A stretch of DNA of 64,000 bases from positions 13,060,293-13,124,292 of the forward strand of contig NC_079514.1 of assembly GCF_000801105.2 (NCBI RefSeq). Direction: 5' to 3'. The notes under the pieces are model-generated. The model saw nothing but the letters and a program-made list of their open reading frames with translations. It was not told the DNA's origin and ran no database searches. The stretch comes from Raphanus sativus (lineage: Eukaryota > Streptophyta > Magnoliopsida > Brassicales > Brassicaceae). Made by a program: the position numbers and the translations under genes. Positions 33,394 through 44,266 of this stretch are shown in pieces (positions within the stretch are counted from its first letter, which is position 1; each line of letters begins with the position of its first letter).

Positions 33394-34580
33394 ATGGCAG
33401 ATGGCAGCGAGGGTTCATCGGAGACGACGAAAGCGGAGCTCCCAGAGGAATTGGCGAAAAGCGTTGTGATATTGATGTGCGAGTCCACAGGGGAAAGCGG
33501 GTCTTGGTGGATCTTGCGATGTGTGTTTGATCGGGACTGCTCATGCTTCAAAGGTATTATTCTCTTTTTTTTTTCCTTTTTTGCGGAAAGGATCTGTCTT
33601 TGGTGAATTGCATGTCAAATTTTCAAGAAATCTATTAAAAATGTATTTTTCAGATATAAATGTTTCGGACAGTGTTTTTGGTTGTGTAATAAGAAGAGTT
33701 TCTGTAAGGGTTTTAGGAATCAAGTAAGGAACCCCTAGCTTCTTGCAAGTTGCTGAAGTAAAAAAAAAAAGTTTTTGAATGGGTTTAGTACTTGATCTCA
33801 GCTTAGCTCTTTGTTTTTTTTCTTCATTAGCATTGAATCATTCATCATGGGACAATACTGTAATATTGTTTCTATTTTATTTTGTTTGTTATAGGAATCA
33901 TGTCGAAAAGTTCAAGCAGTAATCAGCATCTTGAAACCAGAGGTTGTTTTTTCTTTTATATGTTCACAGAGAATTGAATTTTTATATCTTTGTGTCTATG
34001 TTTTGGTCTAAAGCAAGTGGCTGATGATTGTAGGCTGTCTTCGTGGAGTTGTGTTCAAGCCATTTGTCTATTCTCAAACCTCAGACTTTGAAGGTTTGCT
34101 TCTTTCTTCCTATTTCGTTTGCTTTTCCCTTTTTATGTGAGATTCTGTATAAGAATGTGCATCGCTGTTTCTTTTGGTGGAAGATGATAGATTATGTTGC
34201 TGTCGATGTCTATAACTCTGTATCAATAGTTAAGAGAGATGCCAACTTTTCTTTTGTTAATCATAAAAACAGAGGATTTCTTTTCTTTCGAATAGAAAAG
34301 AGTTTGCCTATAGAACGTTGTTCAGTTGTTTTAATACTGTAAGGAATTTTTTTTTTTTAATACAACCTGATTTGACCAAATAGTTCTACTAGCAACATAT
34401 TTCTCTTAGGTGTTTTAATGATTTTAGCATTTAGTTGCTTAGTTTTTGGTTATACTTGGTCAATAGCATCTTCTTCTGTGTTCATAAGCTAAAGTTATGA
34501 CCTTATGTGATTTATTTTTTCAGTGGTCCTTATGATGAAGAGAAATTGAAATTGGAGCTTGATGTTTGAATGATAAGTGT
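33394..34580 (+). pseudogene. TraB-family protein, truncated and frameshifted
   Basis: Exons on the plus strand match the N-terminal third of plant TraB-family proteins (membrane-associated, TIKI-like fold; role in plants unclear). From the ATG at 33394, 'MADGSEGSSETTKAELPEEL' and 'AKSVVILMCEST' run to about 33490. A roughly 10-base partial duplication ('gtggatcttg') shifts the frame, after which 'DVCLIGTAHASK' is readable (about 33519-33554), containing the family's GTAH motif. The next exons are at about 33895-33942 ('ESCRKVQAVISILKPE') and 34034-34093 ('AVFVELCSSHLSILKPQTLK'), each with GT/AG borders. A later piece, 'PYDEEKLKLELDV', before a stop near 34568 is less certain. The conserved C-terminal half and its membrane segment are not found. 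The frameshift and truncation make it a pseudogene; an intron-skipping product cannot be excluded from sequence alone. Confidence 0.75.
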
Positions 34581-35403
34581 CTGCATTGAGCTTGGTTTTT
34601 AGGAACAATCAGACACTCTCACACTTCTGTGCAAGGTCTTCATCAAGATATCAGTAGGAGATGAATCACAAAGGAGGCCAAAGAATCTGAGGTTTGGCAG
34701 TATAATCTAGGATTCTGCAAAGGATCTTTTTGTTGTTGTTCTATATATTTTCACTTAACATGTTACTCGGATAGTTTTGTGTCTATGATGGGGTATAGTA
34801 TGATGATAGTACTAACATTTACTTGGGAAAGCGATTTTTTCCCTTAGCCGCTTTAAACTTTTTGTAAGACATTCAGTTCTACCAAGTGTAGAATTTGTTT
34901 CCATGTCTTTTACTTCTTCTTTTTTGCCATGGAACCAATTCTTGAGGTTTTACATTTTGTTAACCACTCTTTGTAACCTTCATACTTCATTGCTTGAAAT
35001 AGTATTTACATTCATAAAAAAAGAAATTATTAACCAGTACTATAAAGCTCTTTGTCATATGCTCCCGAGCAAAAAACCCAGGCGTAGTCCGGACTGACCC
35101 TAGTATGTTTCTATACTAAAGTACATAAATTCTTCTTTTTTCACTCACAAACTACATTATCAGTTCAAGAATTTAAAGCGTAATCCAACGTGACTGTTTT
35201 TTCTCTTTTGATGAATTAACATCCAATAATAATTTTTTTAAATAAAAAAGAATAATAATAATAATTAGTGACCATATTTCGCCCAATATAAAAAGCTAAA
35301 ACTTAAGAAAAAGTGGAAACAATTAGTGATTCAAAACCGCATATAATAAAATAAAATTAAATGATTTTTTAAAAGAATATGTTCTTCAATAAATAAATAA
35401 AAT
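34581..35403. other. Intergenic DNA downstream of the TraB relic
   Basis: No gene is recognised. A piece reading 'LCKVFIKISVGDESQRRPKN' (about 34630-34690, plus strand) is open but unassigned and may be a further decayed exon. The rest is AT-rich. Confidence 0.4.
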
Positions 35404-36433
35404 GGGAAAATTTGGATAAATGCACTTCAACAAGATTATAATTTGAAAAATACACCCTTGATTTAAGCATTTGGAAAAATACACTTATGTATATATAAAT
35501 TTACCAAATTACCCAATCTTAATATTTTTCAATTCCTATTATATTTTTTTAATAATTGTTTTAAAAAAGGAAAAATCGTTAGAAAACATGCATAATATCT
35601 TTTTAATATACTACACAATATCTTTCTCATATCTTTTTAATATATTTTTTAAAAAAATATTATTTTGAAAAAATAAAATAACACAAGACCTTCTCGTCTC
35701 TTTATCTCTGTTTCTGATTTTTTTTCCTTTCTCTCTAATTTTACAGATTCTTCCTCTCATTTCAAGAGGTTTGTTGATTCATGAATTAGATTTCAGTTTC
35801 TAATTCTTCTGCTTCTTTTTTATTCTGACAATAGTTCTGTCTTTTTTTTTAGAAAACCATGTTGTATTTAGCTGGAAATTTAGGAGAGTGGAAGATGAAT
35901 AAAGAATCATGAAAATTCATAGTGAATACAAGAGCAGCAAATTGGGATGCAAATTACTTCACTATGAGTTAATGGTATTCATGCCACGTTAAAAAGAAGA
36001 TTAACAAGTCAAAACTTTTATGTTAATTAGTGTTCTTCTTTTACATATTCAAAGTAAAACAAAATAAACACATACATGAATTACTTGGTACCTATCGGTA
36101 GATGATGACTTGAAGAATAGAAATTTGGTATAGAATGCAACATAACTTGTGTTTAAATAAAGTTAACAAAATAAAATAAAATCCATATCATAATTTATTT
36201 ATTTTATATATCTTTGTTATTGTAACATATTCATCTTTAAACACATATTTATCTTAAACATCAATAATTATAATATTCTTATTAATTACGAATTTGTATA
36301 TTAATTATTTAAATACTAAATTGGGGTAAAAAGTAAATTCACATTAAAGAAAGTGTAGTTTTCAAAAAAAAATTAGAAGCAATGCATTTTTCAAATTTCA
36401 AATCCTAAATATGGTATTTTGCAAATTATCCCT
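35404..36433. mobile_element. Degenerate terminal-inverted-repeat element, about 1.03 kb
   Basis: The left end GGGAAAATTTGGATAAATGC and the reversed right end AGGGATAATTTGCAAAATAC are imperfect inverted copies. Similarity continues inward with 'tttgaaaaatacaccctt' against the reversed 'tttgaaaaatgcattgctt'. No clear target-site duplication or coding capacity is seen. The shape suggests an old non-autonomous DNA transposon. Confidence 0.45.
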
Positions 36434-39235
36434 AAAAAAATTGTTCTTCAATTTTTATCTTAGTTTTTTTGTTAAATATTAACTAAAAACATTTTTTTCT
36501 TGAATATGTCATAAACTTTAACCGTAATGGAATGAGCCAACCTAATGTTTATTCTTCAGTTTACATTTTTCTTGAATATGTCATAAACTTTAACCATGAC
36601 GGAATGAGCCAACCTAATGTTATGCTTCAGATTGATTTATGAATAATACTGATATGGAATGATATTCATTCTGTGAGTTCATAAAGTAAGTTTGAACATT
36701 GAGGATTAATGGTTTATTTAAACTCTTAATGTATTGAGGATTAGTGTAATTATATTGAGGATTAATGTATCTGAAACAAATAATAATAAAACTTGTGGCA
36801 AGACAAAATAAGGTGTTCCTTCCTACTGTTTATTCTCTTACATGATTATTGGTATGCCTTAAAGCATCCCTTAAGGGGGGAGCACTAGGATCAAGAGAGA
36901 AAAAATGGGAAAAAGCCCCTAATTAAGCGATGTTCCTTATGGTTTCATGACCAAAAAAAAAAAAAAAAAAGATTAGGGACTTTTCATCATCCCACCAATA
37001 ATGATGCTGGTGCAATGCAAAAATAACATAAGGAAGAAACCATTTAAATTCAAGTAAGGTACCATATAATCCTAAAATATATCAAATGAGTCTAGTCATT
37101 TAGTAACTATGTAAGAATGATCGTGGTTGTGGGAGTCGCAATCACTAGTTATGATCTTCTTTGTTCTCGTTTTACTAAGCTTTTTAGTTAAAGCTTTTTC
37201 TAGGGGCTTGTTTTTCAACCCTTTTCTTGTTACCAACTTTTTAAAAACTTGTAGATGAAAATCCATACTTTTTATTTAATTTGAAAAAGTTTAGTAAAAA
37301 AAACTATGTAAGAATGAAGTCTACATTTCGAAGGTGTTTATAGAATTAGGCATGCCCATGTAGTCCTAAACCGAAACCTGAATCGAACCGGTCAGATAAA
37401 ATTGGTGTGAGTCGGGTTTGGATCTTTCCAGAAAAACGAATGGACCCATATTGTTGGTATGATGGGTTATCGCTATCGGGCCGGGTTGAGTTGAGTATTA
37501 TCTTAGAACCGACAGAGTATATCACACACCCGACTTTGAGAATCCAGAACGAGAGCATGAGCATCCTTTTAGCAGAGTAGCTAAGAGGCATCTATACAAC
37601 ATCTGCTACAGCAGCAATATATAGACACACTGCCCACTGCCTTCACACTCTAGGAGAAATCAAGAGACGATGCACTCGGTTAGATATGATGAGCTGTCGT
37701 TGTTGCTAAGTTCTTTTGGTTTTTAATATACTTTTGCTAAGTTACCTCTATTGTTTTGTGTCATTAACCTGCCAAGGTCACATGTTACATCTAAAATATG
37801 AGTGAAGTTGTAGTGACCGGAGTTGTAACTTATTAATTATATATGCAAAGAGAGTATGTTCAAAAGAGAGATTCTTGCTTAGATCATACACATGTACAAG
37901 CTTTCAAGCGGCCCCACCAGTTCTTCAACTGCAACATCTTCGTCCATCATCTGGAACTCGTTTCCGTTTCCGGTCTGAACTTGAGCACTTGTACTAGTAA
38001 GGTTATGTTCAGGATCCCTTACCTCCTGAACATAGCTGGTGCGCCGTAAATAAAGGAGATGAAGGTAGTTACTCCATCATACTTTTATCAACTTTTTCCC
38101 TTTCTAAATGGTAGTTATTTTTGGACAAACACCGTATGGTAAATTTAACCCATTAAATTAAATATTTAATGATTCACCAATTACTGTTTCTATTAACTGA
38201 ACTTGATACATACAGATGAGCCTTTCATATGAATATGGTGGTAAAACGTAACCCCAAAACAGTCCTCTTAGTTCTTTAGAAAATCTTTATGGAGTCACAA
38301 AAGAAAACTTAAAATATAAACCACATTCAACCAAAAAATGGATTTAACACTTTCATATAAAACTATTCACAGTAAGAGACACCAGTGAATTTTTATATTT
38401 AAAATTTTTGAACTCAAGATTCATCGAATATGCCCGGAGTTAATGTGGTGGCCCTATGTGTTTACGACCCTACTATTAAATACTACTAATGACTCGAACT
38501 TGATAGCATAGAAATAAACAAATACACTACCGAGTGTATAATATAATCCACTAATAACTAGTGCTTAGAAGCGGCTCCCTACTTAATTACAGTAGTTAGC
38601 CTTTTCCTAAACAAACAATTACAACAAAACAAAAGAAGAAAGCAAAGAAGCAAGAAACATTGCTTTAGAGGGAACATCGCAAGATCGAGAAGTGTAAAAA
38701 AGTTTAACTTTCCCAATAAACGACGAACAGATTTCTATTTTTTTCTTATTAATTTCCCCCTCTTGTCTTCGTCATTCACCTGAAGAGAAAAAAAACAGAG
38801 GAGAGAAAGAGCAAAAGCAACTACACCTTTCTTTAATCGATTCTCTTTCTCTCGATAAGACATTGATGGGATCGGATCAAGAAGACTAACTCGTCAACGA
38901 AGAAGAAAACATTCTCGATCAACGTCAAAAAAAAGCTGGTTCTTTTTCACTTCTCTCATCTCCTCTGTTTCTGTCTCTGAAATTTTCGCGGGAAAAAAAA
39001 AGCTTTTATTTCTCTCTGTTTCTTTCTCGGCGGTTACTTAGAATCGTTTGTGGTTGATGAAGTTTAAGCAACACCCCTAATCATTGAGTAACTTTGGTTT
39101 GATTTAGACGTAATCATGTTAACGTCACCTTAATCTTTGCTAGGTTTCCTTTATTATCTGAATATAAAAATCGTTTCTTTATCTCACTTTTTTCCACTTT
39201 TTCTTTCCTCTGTTTTGAAGTATCGAACACCTTCA
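36434..39235. other. Intergenic and upstream region of the AGC kinase gene
   Basis: Contains a tandem duplication of about 73 bases (about 36500-36560 and 36571-36630, 'ttgaatatgtcataaacttt'), a poly-A run near 36952-36970, and a short stretch open on the minus strand at about 37860-38005 ('TSTSAQVQTGNGNEFQMM', 'DEDVAVEELVGPLESLYM') that looks like a coding fragment but is not recognised. About 38640-39235 is pyrimidine-rich and is likely the promoter and leader of the kinase gene. No other gene is seen. Confidence 0.5.
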
Positions 39236-41212
39236 ATGGATCCTTCAACCGATCACGCCTCTTCATCTTCCAAACCAAGAAACACTCATACCAAATCCAA
39301 ACCCTCCGTTACGTCACGTTCCATCGACTCAAGAGCCACCAAGAAGCAAGAACCGCCGTTATTAACAACAGAAACTTCCCCTGAAGTTCTACAACACCAC
39401 TCTGTTTCATCATCTCACATCACACGCAAGAAGAAACAACAAGCAGAGCCGAGGTTCTACCCTAGCCCGACCAACACGTTCTACACAGCACCGCTCTACA
39501 CGGAAGCCAAGCAGAGCTTCAGCGACTGCGCGAGCACGCTCGGCGGCGTCGGAGGGATCGATCTCGAGAAGATGGGTGTGTTGACGTACAGAGGAAGCAC
39601 GGGGAGCGACGAGAGCAGCTCGAGCGGGCTGAGCAGCAACGGTGCCGGTTACAACAAGCCTCACAGGGCTAACAACGACAAGCGGTGGGTCGCGATCCAG
39701 GAGGTTCGGTCTCGGGTCGGGTCGTCTCTCGAGGCTAAAGACTTCAAGCTGGTGAAGCGGCTCGGAGGAGGCGACATCGGGACTGTTTACTTAGCGGAGT
39801 TGATCGGAACGGGTGAGACTTTCGCCGTGAAGGTCATGGAGAAGGCAGCTATTGCGGCGAGGAAGAAGCTCGTTAGGGCTCAGACGGAGAGGGAGATACT
39901 ACAGTCGTTGGATCATCCGTTCTTGCCTACTCTCTACTCTCATTTCGAAACGGAGAATCACTCGTGTCTCGTTATGGAGTTTTGTCCCGGTGGTGATTTG
40001 CATTCTCTCCGGCAGAAACAGCCCGGAAAGTACTTCCCGGAACATGCTGCTAGGTAACAAGAACTCAAACTCAAAACTGCGGTTTGCGTTCTAACGGTTT
40101 AGCGTTTGCGTTTGCTAAAAAAGTTTCCATTTTGATGTCAGTTTGCGTTTTGCTAGAAAAGTATGGGTTCTGATGTTGGTTTGCGTTCTTGTGGTTAAAC
40201 GTTTGCGTTCTTGTGGTTAAACGTTTGCGTTTTGCTAAATAAAGAATGGATTTTGATGTTGGTTTGTGTTCTCCAAGTTTATAACGTTTGCGTTTTGTTG
40301 AAAAAGCTGTGATTTTGATGTTTTTCTTGCAGATTCTATGTTGCTGAAGTGCTTCTAGCCATGGAGTATCTACACATGCTTGGCATCATATACAGAGACC
40401 TAAAGCCAGAGAATGTATTAGTACGTGAAGATGGACACATAATGCTATCAGACTTTGATCTCTCCCTGAGATGTTCAGTCTCTCCGACACTAGTTCGATT
40501 CGCAGCAACCACCACACTCGAATCCAAACCCTCAAGCTACTGCATCCAGCCGAGCTGCGTAGACAGCCAGAGCTGCATCGTTCAGCCAGACTGCATCCAG
40601 CCGGTGTGTTTCACTCCACGGTTCTTATCCAAAAGCAAGAACAAGAAGAAACTAAACGAGACGGCACGTCAAGTCAGACCACTCCCGGAGCTGATGGCTG
40701 AGCCGACAAGCGCGAGATCCATGTCCTTTGTCGGGACACACGAGTACTTAGCGCCAGAGATCATCAAAGGAGAAGGGCACGGAAGCGCGGTTGACTGGTG
40801 GACGTTCGGGATATTCCTATACGAGCTTCTGTTCGGGAAGACACCGTTTAGAGGAGACGCGAACAGAGCGACGCTGTTCAATGTGGTTGGACAGCCGTTG
40901 AGGTTTCCTGAGCATCCTAGTGTGAGCTTTGCGGCTAGGGACTTGATCAGAGGGTTGCTTGTGAAAGAGCCTCAGCATAGGTTGGCTTATAGGAGAGGAG
41001 CTACTGAGATTAAGCAGCACCCGTTTTTTCAGAGTATTAACTGGGCTTTGATCAGATGCACCAACCCACCTCAAGTTCCACAGCCGGTGAAGATCATGGA
41101 TAATGCTGCTCAGAGTCAAGGACATGGTTGTAGCCGTAGTCGAGGAGATGTTAAGCCGCCAACTGTTGATGTGAAGCCTTCTGGTAATTATTTGGAGATT
41201 GATTTCTTCTGA
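39236..41212 (+). CDS. D6PKL3: AGC VIII protein kinase, D6PK-like (D6PKL3 ortholog)
   Basis: Two exons, 39236-40053 and 40333-41212, encode 565 residues. A Ser/Thr-rich leader is followed by the kinase domain: glycine loop '[12 protein letters not shown]' (about 176), 'FAVKVMEK' lysine (about 198), 'YRDLKPENV' (about 293) and DFD in place of DFG ('SDFDLSL', about 312). A long insert of about 90 residues precedes 'GTHEYLAPE' (about 406); it has the 'SYCIQPSC...[11 protein letters not shown]' pattern of the D6PK group. DFD plus this insert defines plant AGC VIII kinases, and the terminal '...EIDFF' resembles a PDK1-docking tail. D6PK proteins phosphorylate PIN auxin exporters at the plasma membrane; the role here is inferred. 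The start at 39236 was chosen because the in-frame upstream extension from 39137 is hydrophobic and unlike the family. Assignment to Arabidopsis At3g27580 rests on sequence type and neighbouring genes. The intron is full of short repeats. Confidence 0.93.
40080..40320 (+). repeat. Intronic minisatellite-like repeat in the kinase gene
   Basis: The kinase intron contains at least seven imperfect copies of 'gtttgcgtt(t/c)t' with linkers such as 'ttgctaaa' and 'ttgatgttg'. One 24-base unit (gtggttaaacgtttgcgttc type) is repeated exactly around 40193-40235. Such arrays arise by slippage and often vary in copy number. Confidence 0.8.
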
Positions 41213-42234
41213 ATTTGTCTGTGTTTCTCAGTCTTGATTCTATGACAAGCATGTATGGTACTCAAATTGTATAATGATCTTTGCTTTTGGGGATTGTCTA
41301 GACTGTTTTGTGATGTGTTTTTATCTTAGTGGATGATTTGATGACTATTGTTGTGTCCTTCACATTATGGTGAAGTTGTAAATACTCGAAACAAGTCTCG
41401 TTTAATCCAACTATGGAAATGTCATTTGCTTGTCAATCAAGTTTTATTTTGTGAAATCGCAAAGATATCAGGTTCTTTCTTCAAGTGAATAAAATAATCT
41501 AAAAATTTGAAGGAACCTTTTTTATTTAGAATAATATGTATATTCCCTCCTCTATGAAAATATCTATGTTTTAGAAAAAAATATTTCAAAAGTATATATT
41601 TTTAAAAAATTCAATGTATTAGTTTATGGTAAATTGTAAATTTCAAAAGCATAATTGTGTTTATTAGAATTCTATTGGTTAAAAACTATGTGGAATGAGT
41701 TACAAAAAACATTGCATTAGTAATCAATTTTTTTTAATATGTTAGAAAATTTAAACATACATTTTATTCAAACGGCGGAAATATATTAAATCAACACTAG
41801 TCGTTAGAAAATTTGATTGGATGAGTATTTTATTGGCTTTGCGTGATTTACATGGGAAAAAAGTCTCATGCTTGTGCGCATTTAGCAAGTGAACCTGCAA
41901 TTCTGCAAATACACCAAAAATACGATAAATTAGATGTAGACAAATCTCAAAAAATGTCTAGTAGTTGTCCAACTACGAGCTAGAAAAAGACTAGTTGGGA
42001 GGATCTTAACTCATTTTGAGAAAATCTGTTCTATCTATCGCAAGCTGAATCGATGTAATACACATATCACAAGGTGTATAACATAACCCAAAGGAGTAGA
42101 GGTTCTGTGTACTCAGCTTAACTCCACTGATGCAACGTCTTTGATTTGCCTACATTAACCATTTGAGTCCACACATCGGTCCAAGATTGATCCATAACAT
42201 ATCAGTTTGGTAGGTATGGGGGTACACTAGAAAC
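41213..42234. other. 3' flank of the kinase gene and intergenic DNA
   Basis: The first 200-300 bases should contain the 3' UTR of the kinase gene. The rest is AT-rich without recognised features. Confidence 0.5.
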
Positions 42235-42992
42235 CAGTGTTTTGAAACCCGACCCGGACCCGCGGTTGAACCACTAAATCCGGTGACCCGAGATAAATCC
42301 GGTTTGGGTTTTGTGAAAAATCTAAAATTTAAAAATCCGCAAAAATTCGTAAAAACTCACTAAAACCTGAAACCCGATATCGGTTGAACCACTGGTTGAA
42401 CCAATAGATAACTTTTACAATTTTAAAAACTTTTAATTATTTTTTAGATTCTCTTTTATATTCTAAATTTCCAATAGAAAATTAGGTTTCTTTCGGTTAA
42501 CCAAAATTAGTTAATATGATTTAGTGTTAGTTTTTTTATTGACAATTTATCACAATAGTGTTTTACTTTTGCTTTATTTTGGATTTGAAGTTTAATTTAT
42601 TATTCACATTATACATAAATATTATGAATTTTATTCTTGATTCTTTTAGATGTCAAAACTCTTAATTAGTTGCAATTTTTTTTTAATAGTCTAAGCTATT
42701 TTTTTATATTTTGTATATCAAATGAAAATGAATATATAAAAAATAAAGTTAAGTATTTTCTAAATATTTGTTTAACATAAAATATATACATATCCAAACT
42801 ATTATTTTATGTTTTAAAAAAACTTAGAAAATATTAACTTTAGTTTCTATATTTTTATTTTCATAACTAATATATTATTATATAATAAAATTAATTTATT
42901 TGTTAAACCGCGGTTCACACGCAGTCGACCCAATGACCCAATAACCCGGTAAGTAGTCCGGTTCAGTGTCTGGGTCGGTTTTCAAAACATTG
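42235..42992. mobile_element. Non-autonomous hAT-like element, 758 bp
   Basis: Ends are CAGTGTTTTGAAACCCGACC and, reversed, CAATGTTTTGAAAACCGACC. It is flanked by a perfect 8-bp duplication CTAGAAAC (42227-42234 and 42993-43000), as for hAT transposons. The GC-rich terminal parts carry repeated 'gaccc'/'ccggt' words and 'ggttgaaccact' motifs. The interior is AT-rich with a palindromic feel ('aaatattaacttta' type words on both sides of about 42800). No coding capacity is seen. Confidence 0.85.
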
Positions 42993-43276
42993 CTAGAAAC
43001 TAAATGAGATTGGGAATCAACCATTTCTTCTTCAGATTCCTTTCAATTTGCCTACTATATATATATGCACCATCGCTTTGATGGAAAGATATTTGTGGCA
43101 AGATTTCTTTTCAATTAAATTTGTTACCATAGAAAGATTTTTGTAAAAAGGAGGAAATGTGAAGATATAGATACAAAACCAATTAAAAGCCACTCTTACA
43201 ATTATTCCAAAAGTAGAATTTATTTTTGTGAAAAAACAATTGTCCGGGTTATAGTTAGGCAACTAACAATCAAATC

Positions 43277-43965
43277 GAGAAATTCTTGGATTCACCCCTA
43301 GAGTGAACCTTTAGGTTCACCCAACCAATAGGATTTCGTTATTTCATATTCAATATCTTTTAAAAAAGGAAACAAAATATTGTCAAATTATATTAATATT
43401 TTTAAATTAAAAAATAAAAATTAATATTAATTGCGAACAAAAATACGTTTTAGAAAAATATAATTTTAATACCGTCAGCCAAACACTAAACCCTAAACCT
43501 TAAATCATAAATCCTAAACCCCTGGATAAATCCTAAACCCTTGGTAAATCCAAAATGCTTGGATAAATTCTAAATCTTACGGTTTAGGATTTATCCAAGG
43601 GTTTATGATTTACCCAAGGGTTTATGATTTACCCAAGGATTTAGGGTTTAGTATTTAGGGTTTAGGGTTTCGTGTTTTGCTGATTGTGTTAAAAATTTTT
43701 TTTTTTTTAAATTCAAAGATTTAGGATTTATTTAAGGATTTACCATGGATTTAAAGTTTATGATTTAGGGTTTAGGGTTTAGTGTTTTGCTGACGGTATT
43801 TTAAATATAAAATCTTTTTTTGCGACTAATATTATTTTCTATTTATCTTTTATTTTAAAAAGATAATAAAACTTGACAATATTTTGTTTCCTTTTTTAAA
43901 AGATATTGAATATGAAATAACGAAATCATAAAGGTTCACTCTAGGGGTGAACCCAAGTATTTTTC
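43277..43965. mobile_element. Foldback MITE with telomere-like arms, second copy, 689 bp
   Basis: Same family as 19475-20269. The left end is GAGAAATTCTTGGATTCACC and the reversed right end GAAAAATACTTGGGTTCACC. The halves fold back on each other: 'aaaaggaaacaaaatattg' at about 43365 and its complement at about 43880. The arms contain 'aaaccctaaacc' and 'ggtttagggttt' runs around 43485-43670 and 43755-43790. The flanks do not show a clear target-site duplication, so its age is greater or one edge is altered. Confidence 0.75.
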
Positions 43966-44266
43966 CTACCAATCTAGCATGCAAAATGGATTTATATTCT
44001 TAATTGATAAAAATTAATCAAGAGTATTAGTCTAACTAAAGTAACCGTCAGTCACTGACGTAGTTTGACGGACGAGTAAAGTGGTAGGTAGGTTAGCAAA
44101 ACGAATGACGGTGAGAAGTGGTTGGTATACAATGCCTTAATATCACCAACCAGTCATTTTAATTTCAGGCCCAATTTGCGTGGGAATGGGAGAGCGACGG
44201 TTGTTCAGATTCCACAAAAATACAAACCAAACTTTTCTTTCATTTTTTCCCAGAAAATATAAGTAA

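Noticed and set aside
34043..34342. Plus-strand open frame of 99 codons across the TraB relic
   Set aside because: It is in a different frame from the recognisable TraB exon at 34034-34093 and runs through an intron; it has no similarity to the family.
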